From an uncultured Eubacteriales bacterium (GTDB taxonomy: Bacteria; Bacillota; Clostridia; Christensenellales; Aristaeellaceae), in assembly GCA_902796115.1 (NCBI GenBank), contig CADBNX010000323.1:1-9947 (forward strand): a stretch of 9,947 bases of DNA. The letters run 5' to 3'. The position numbers were made by a program, and so were the translations under genes. The notes under the pieces are model-generated. The model was not told where the DNA came from, searched no databases, and saw only the letters and a program-made list of their open reading frames with translations. The first letter of the stretch is position 1; the number at the start of each line of letters is the position of its first letter. This document shows positions 7,829 through 9,947 of this stretch, piece by piece.

Positions 7829-7921
7829 TCCATATGTTTTTCAGCCCATCCGGATTTGTTTTTGGGCTTTTTTGCCGTTATCCGGATGTGTTTTCGGCGC
7901 TTTCCCGATGTGTATTCGGCC
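7829..7921 (-). promoter_or_regulatory. Iterated regulator boxes upstream of the operon promoter
   Basis: Three 18-nt boxes read the same way on the plus strand: CCGGATTTGTTTTTGGGC (7850), CCGGATGTGTTTTCGGCG (7882) and CCCGATGTGTATTCGGCC (7904). A weaker relative, TCCATATGTTTTTCAGCC, starts at 7829 and needs a one-base gap. Start-to-start distances of 21, 32 and 22 bp are near multiples of the helical turn, so the boxes would lie on one face of the DNA. They end 8 bp before the -35 element. Such direct repeats suit an AraC-type or similar activator; the regulator gene is not in the window. Confidence 0.55.
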
Positions 7922-7951
7922 AAAAAAGTGCGAATCCGGGCAATAAATCCC

Positions 7952-8087
7952 GAAGAAAAAGAAACATATCCGCCGTCTCCGTACCCGCGGAGCTTATCCG
8001 GAGAAGCCGTTTCAAAAGTCTGAACCGTTTCACGCGAAAAGGTATCGGAATCCCGGATGCCCGGTTCGGGACGCCTTGTGCAGAGTC
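7952..8087 (+). pseudogene. Decayed fragment of a DUF3847-type gene
   Basis: This stretch aligns with 9702-9837 inside the DUF3847 gene downstream. Positions 7952-8025 and 9702-9775 match at about 60 of 74 bases without gaps, including CGCGGAGCTTATC, and most differences are transitions. Beyond that, two single-base gaps are needed. In the matching frame it reads RRLRTRGAYPEKP against HRLCTRGAYLEKL. The first 36 codons, a start codon and a ribosome binding site are missing, and the single-base gaps break the frame, so it cannot make the protein. It lies in the same orientation as the second copy. Confidence 0.75.
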
Positions 8088-8096
8088 ATGATACAT

Positions 8097-8213
8097 AATA
8101 TGGCTGAGTAGTTGTAAGTAAACCGACTGCTCAGAAAGGAGATAGCACAATTCAGACAAACCCGATCCCGCAGAGCGCTTCGCACACGCTCTGCATAACT
8201 GTTCAGCCATATT
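8097..8213 (+). repeat. 117-nt inverted-repeat element with two internal hairpins
   Basis: Perfect 11-bp ends, AATATGGCTGA (8097-8107) and TCAGCCATATT (8203-8213), enclose two hairpins. Hairpin 1 pairs CTGAGTAGTTG (8104-8114) with CGACTGCTCAG (8124-8134), 11 pairs around a 9-nt loop; its two non-Watson-Crick pairs are G-U only if the plus strand is transcribed. Hairpin 2 pairs GCAGAGCG (8170-8177) with CGCTCTGC (8187-8194). An AAAGGAG lies between them but no ATG, GTG or TTG follows at a useful distance. It may be a small non-autonomous mobile element or a structured RNA. I see no clear target-site duplication. Confidence 0.5.
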
Positions 8214-8248
8214 CAACGATTAGTACAATTATAATGATTTAGGCATAA

Positions 8249-8318
8249 CTGAGAATCAACTTGCAGCCAGTGTCATTCTCAGCTATAATCAGCTTGGATT
8301 TGCCAGACGAGTCTGGCA
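8249..8318 (+). promoter_or_regulatory. Promoter and two candidate operators of the ORF6N gene
   Basis: TTGCAG (8261-8266), a 17-nt spacer and TATAAT (8284-8289) form a near-consensus promoter. An 8-bp inverted repeat, CTGAGAAT (8249-8256) and ATTCTCAG (8275-8282), brackets the -35 element. A second perfect palindrome, TGCCAGAC-GA-GTCTGGCA (8301-8318), begins about 12 nt past the -10 element, over or just after the transcription start. Both could be binding sites for a repressor, possibly the ORF6N protein itself. Confidence 0.7.
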
Positions 8319-8337
8319 GATTGCGGAGGGATGATCA

Positions 8338-9418
8338 ATGAGCGAAGAATCAAAGGGAAATGGTCCTGATCATGGCACTGAGATTGCTATCGTGGATGAA
8401 CGGACGATCCGTGACAAAATCTATGTCGTTCGCGGCGTAAAAGTCATGCTGGACTTTGAATTGGCAGCGATTTATGGCTATGAAACAAAAAAACTTCAAT
8501 CGGCAGGTTAGGAATAATGCTGCCAAGTTTAAAGGTGATGCCTTCATGTTTCAGCTGACCAAGAAGGAGTTCAACACAATTTTGAGGTGCAAAAATTTCA
8601 CCTCAAGTTGGGGTGGTACACGGTACCTACCTTATGCATTTACTGAGCAAGGCATATATATGCTGATGACTGTTTTGCGCGGAGAAGTCGCAATCCGGCA
8701 GAGCAGAGCCCTGGTCATGGCATTCAAAGCCATGAAAGACTTCATTGTGGAAAACCAGGGCCTGCTTACCCAGCATGACTATCTCCGACTATCCATGCAG
8801 GTGTCCGACACCCAACAGACAGTTCACGCCATCCAATCTCAGCTGATGGAACATGAAGAAAAGCTGAATACCGTTTTCACCCAGATGAGTGATACCGTTC
8901 ACAAGTCAGAGATTTCGCCCTTCCTTCTGGATCTCTCGAAGAAAGCAGATGAAGATCACCCCAGGGAGTATCTGATCCTGAATGGTCAGCCCGCCCTGGC
9001 CGACGAAACGTATATCAAGATTTACGCCCGGGCTCAGCATACGATCTTCATCATCGATAATTATGTGAGCATCAAGACCCTTCGGCTTCTGCAAAGTATT
9101 CGAACCGGCGTGAAAGTGACCGTTTTCAGCGACAATCTCGGCAATCAGCTTCATGCCCATGACTATACTGACTTTCAGACGGAGTTCCCGGCTATTCAGG
9201 TCGATTTTCGTCAGACATGCAGAACCACACATGACCGGTTTATCGTTCTGGATTATTGCACAGCAAACGAACGCGTCTATCACTGCGGCGCGTCCTCCAA
9301 AGACGCCGGCATCAGATTGACAACCGTGATCAGCGAGCTGACAGACAAACAGCTTCTGAGCGGATTCAGAGGATTGGTCACAAAGTTGATAGCGAACCCG
9401 GCGCTTACGTTGCGCTGA
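8338..9418 (+). pseudogene. ORF6N-domain protein with PLD-like C-terminus, broken by a +1 frameshift
   Basis: The gene starts at ATG 8338 with GGAGGG 7 nt upstream, but this frame stops at 8509-8511 after 57 codons. The rest continues in the +1 frame, open to the stop at 9416-9418. The shift lies in a run of seven A (8487-8493); with six A the protein is continuous at 359 residues and reads YGYETKNFNRQVRNNAAKF. Restored residues ~22-110 form an ORF6N DNA-binding domain (VRGVKVMLDFELAAIYGYE, FMFQLTKKEF, YAFTEQGIYML), common in phage and mobile-element antirepressor-like proteins. A probable coiled coil (~150-185) follows, then a PLD-like domain (~205-359) with HDRFIVLD (near 298), an HxRx4D variant of the HKD motif, and YHCGASSKDAG. 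It is either a fresh pseudogene, a phase-variable gene or an assembly error. Confidence 0.8.
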
Positions 9419-9490
9419 TCAACTGAAGGCATCCCCATTATTTGTGGGATTGTGAACACGCGTGCTCATAATTCCTGTTACTCTTTCTAA

Positions 9491-9518
9491 CCCAACGGAT
9501 CACAGCCGTTGGGCTTTT
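9491..9518 (+). terminator. Intrinsic terminator downstream of the ORF6N gene
   Basis: A perfect 8-bp stem, CCCAACGG (9491-9498) with CCGTTGGG (9506-9513), has a 7-nt loop and is followed by CTTTT. It lies 73 nt after the ORF6N stop codon. Confidence 0.75.
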
Positions 9519-9532
9519 CCATACCCACAGGA

Positions 9533-9559
9533 ACGACCGGCAGAACCGCTGGTCGTTTT
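9533..9559 (+). terminator. Second terminator-like hairpin ahead of the DUF3847 gene
   Basis: ACGACCGGC (9533-9541) pairs with GCTGGTCGT (9548-9556), nine pairs including one G-U, with a 6-nt loop. It is followed by TTTTCTT. It lies 15 nt after the first hairpin and about 35 nt before the DUF3847 start. As this gene type usually sits in mobilisation modules, the stem could instead belong to a transfer-origin region, but no nick-site motif is recognised. Confidence 0.6.
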
Positions 9560-9594
9560 CTTATGTCCAATACCGAGAGGAAGGAGAAAGACCG

Positions 9595-9947
9595 ATGGCA
9601 AACCAATTGGATAAACTACTTGCCCAGCATGAGCGAGCGACACAGAAAAAGCACGAAGCAGAACAGCAGGAAAAGCAGCTCAAAAAGCAGATTTCCGATC
9701 TGAAGAATAAGGAACGTACCCATCGTCTCTGTACACGCGGAGCTTATCTGGAGAAGCTGCTTCAGGAGCCAGAACAGTTCTCAGACGAAGAGGTATTTAA
9801 AATCCTGGATTATGTTTTCGGAACGCCCTATGCCAAGAATCACTTCATCCCCCGGGAGCACGCCGCCCCGTCTTATTCCACCCTGCTCCAGTCAAACACG
9901 ATCCCCAGCGGCATTTTTTCCTTTCGGCACAAATCGGCATACACCGC
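9595..9947 (+). CDS. DUF3847-type mobilisation-associated protein (3' part doubtful, runs off window)
   Basis: The frame starts at ATG 9595 with AAGGAG 8 nt upstream and stays open to the window edge (117 codons). Residues 1-40 are Lys/Gln/Glu-rich and likely a coiled coil, ending LKKQISDLKNKE. THRLCTRGAYLEKLL (43-57) is the hallmark motif of the DUF3847 family, and EEVFKILDYVFGTPYAKN (67-84) completes the recognisable domain. Such small proteins are usually encoded next to MobA/MobL-type relaxases in clostridial mobilisable elements. After residue 84 the text (PREHAAPSYSTLLQSN and onward) no longer resembles the family, and the opposite strand reads better as protein, so the gene is probably truncated or chimeric near 9845. 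A decayed copy lies 1750 bp upstream. Its exact role is not known. Confidence 0.65.
   Translation, partial: MANQLDKLLAQHERATQKKHEAEQQEKQLKKQISDLKNKERTHRLCTRGAYLEKLLQEPEQFSDEEVFKILDYVFGTPYAKNHFIPREHAAPSYSTLLQSNTIPSGIFSFRHKSAYT
9873..9947 (-). CDS. Possible C-terminal end of an unidentified minus-strand gene
   Basis: From the window edge the minus strand reads 24 codons to a TAA at 9875-9873, including YADLCRKEKMPLGIVFDWSR. Codon choice (GTG, CTG, ATC, AAG, GAA) resembles that of the operon genes, and the composition looks like a genuine protein C-terminus. The plus-strand reading over the same bases looks like an antisense shadow. I cannot identify a family from so short a piece. If real, it places a host gene immediately right of the mobile-element debris. 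Confidence 0.4.
   Translation of the reverse strand, partial: AVYADLCRKEKMPLGIVFDWSRVE

Noticed and set aside
7829..7921. CRISPR-like array
   Set aside because: The repeats are short, degenerate, unevenly spaced (21, 32 and 22 bp) and without consistent spacers. Regulator boxes fit better.
7778..8091. Overlapping plus-strand frames of 81 and 91 codons
   Set aside because: They cross the operon promoter and the iterated boxes without a ribosome binding site. Only the stretch after 7952 resembles a protein, and it does so in a different frame.
7878..8216. Minus-strand open frame of 112 codons
   Set aside because: It runs antisense through the decayed DUF3847 fragment, the inverted-repeat element and the iterated boxes. 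There is no convincing ribosome binding site and no recognisable domain.
8230..8235. Additional plus-strand TATAAT
   Set aside because: No -35 element at suitable spacing; the TTGCAG-N17-TATAAT pair at 8261-8289 is much better and closer to the gene.
8487..8493. Programmed -1 frameshifting on A-AAA-AAA
   Set aside because: The downstream frame is +1 relative to the upstream frame, so a -1 slip would not join the two parts. An inserted A explains the data more simply.
9509..9703. Plus-strand open frame of 64 codons overlapping the DUF3847 start
   Set aside because: It begins inside the first terminator hairpin and is out of frame with the recognisable DUF3847 sequence.

Overview
The window looks like a chromosomal segment of a GC-rich member of the Clostridia from a plant-fibre-fed gut or rumen. 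This is an inference from three things: GC-rich coding sequence with strong AGGAGG-type ribosome binding sites, an LplABC/YtcQ-YteP-YtcP type oligosaccharide importer as found in Firmicutes, and a DUF3847 gene typical of clostridial mobilisable elements. No rRNA or tRNA gene is present to confirm it.

Region 1 (1-7821, all minus strand) is one polysaccharide-utilisation operon, transcribed right to left. It starts at a clear sigma-70 type promoter (7793-7821) preceded by iterated CCGGATGTGTTTT-like boxes. The order is LplB/YteP-like permease (6768-7727), LplC/YtcP-like permease (5857-6747), extracellular solute-binding protein (4168-5784), an intergenic hairpin terminator or attenuator, a six-hairpin-like protein of unknown activity (2170-4020), a GH43-like enzyme (690-2156), and the start of a second copy of the six-hairpin protein (1-647, cut by the window edge). 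The transporter has no ATPase gene here, as in related systems that share a general MsmX-type ATPase. None of the enzymes has a signal peptide. The simplest reading is that an oligosaccharide from a plant cell wall polymer is imported and then trimmed in the cytoplasm.

Region 2 (about 7950-9850) has less GC-rich sequence and plus-strand genes, and looks like mobile-element debris. It holds a decayed DUF3847 fragment (7952-8087), a 117-nt structured inverted-repeat element (8097-8213), a well-formed promoter flanked by two palindromes (8249-8318), an ORF6N-domain gene with a PLD-like C-terminus broken by one extra A in a run of seven (8338-9418), two terminator-like hairpins (9491-9559), and a second, better preserved DUF3847 gene (from 9595). 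The two DUF3847 copies lie in the same orientation exactly 1750 bp apart.

Region 3 (about 9850-9947) switches character again. The minus strand reads as the C-terminal 24 residues of another gene, suggesting that the DUF3847 gene is chimeric or truncated and that the element ends near 9845.

The only gene-poor stretch longer than 300 bases is 7728-8337. It contains the operon leader and promoter, the iterated boxes, the DUF3847 remnant, the structured element and the ORF6N promoter. I found no convincing intact gene in it.
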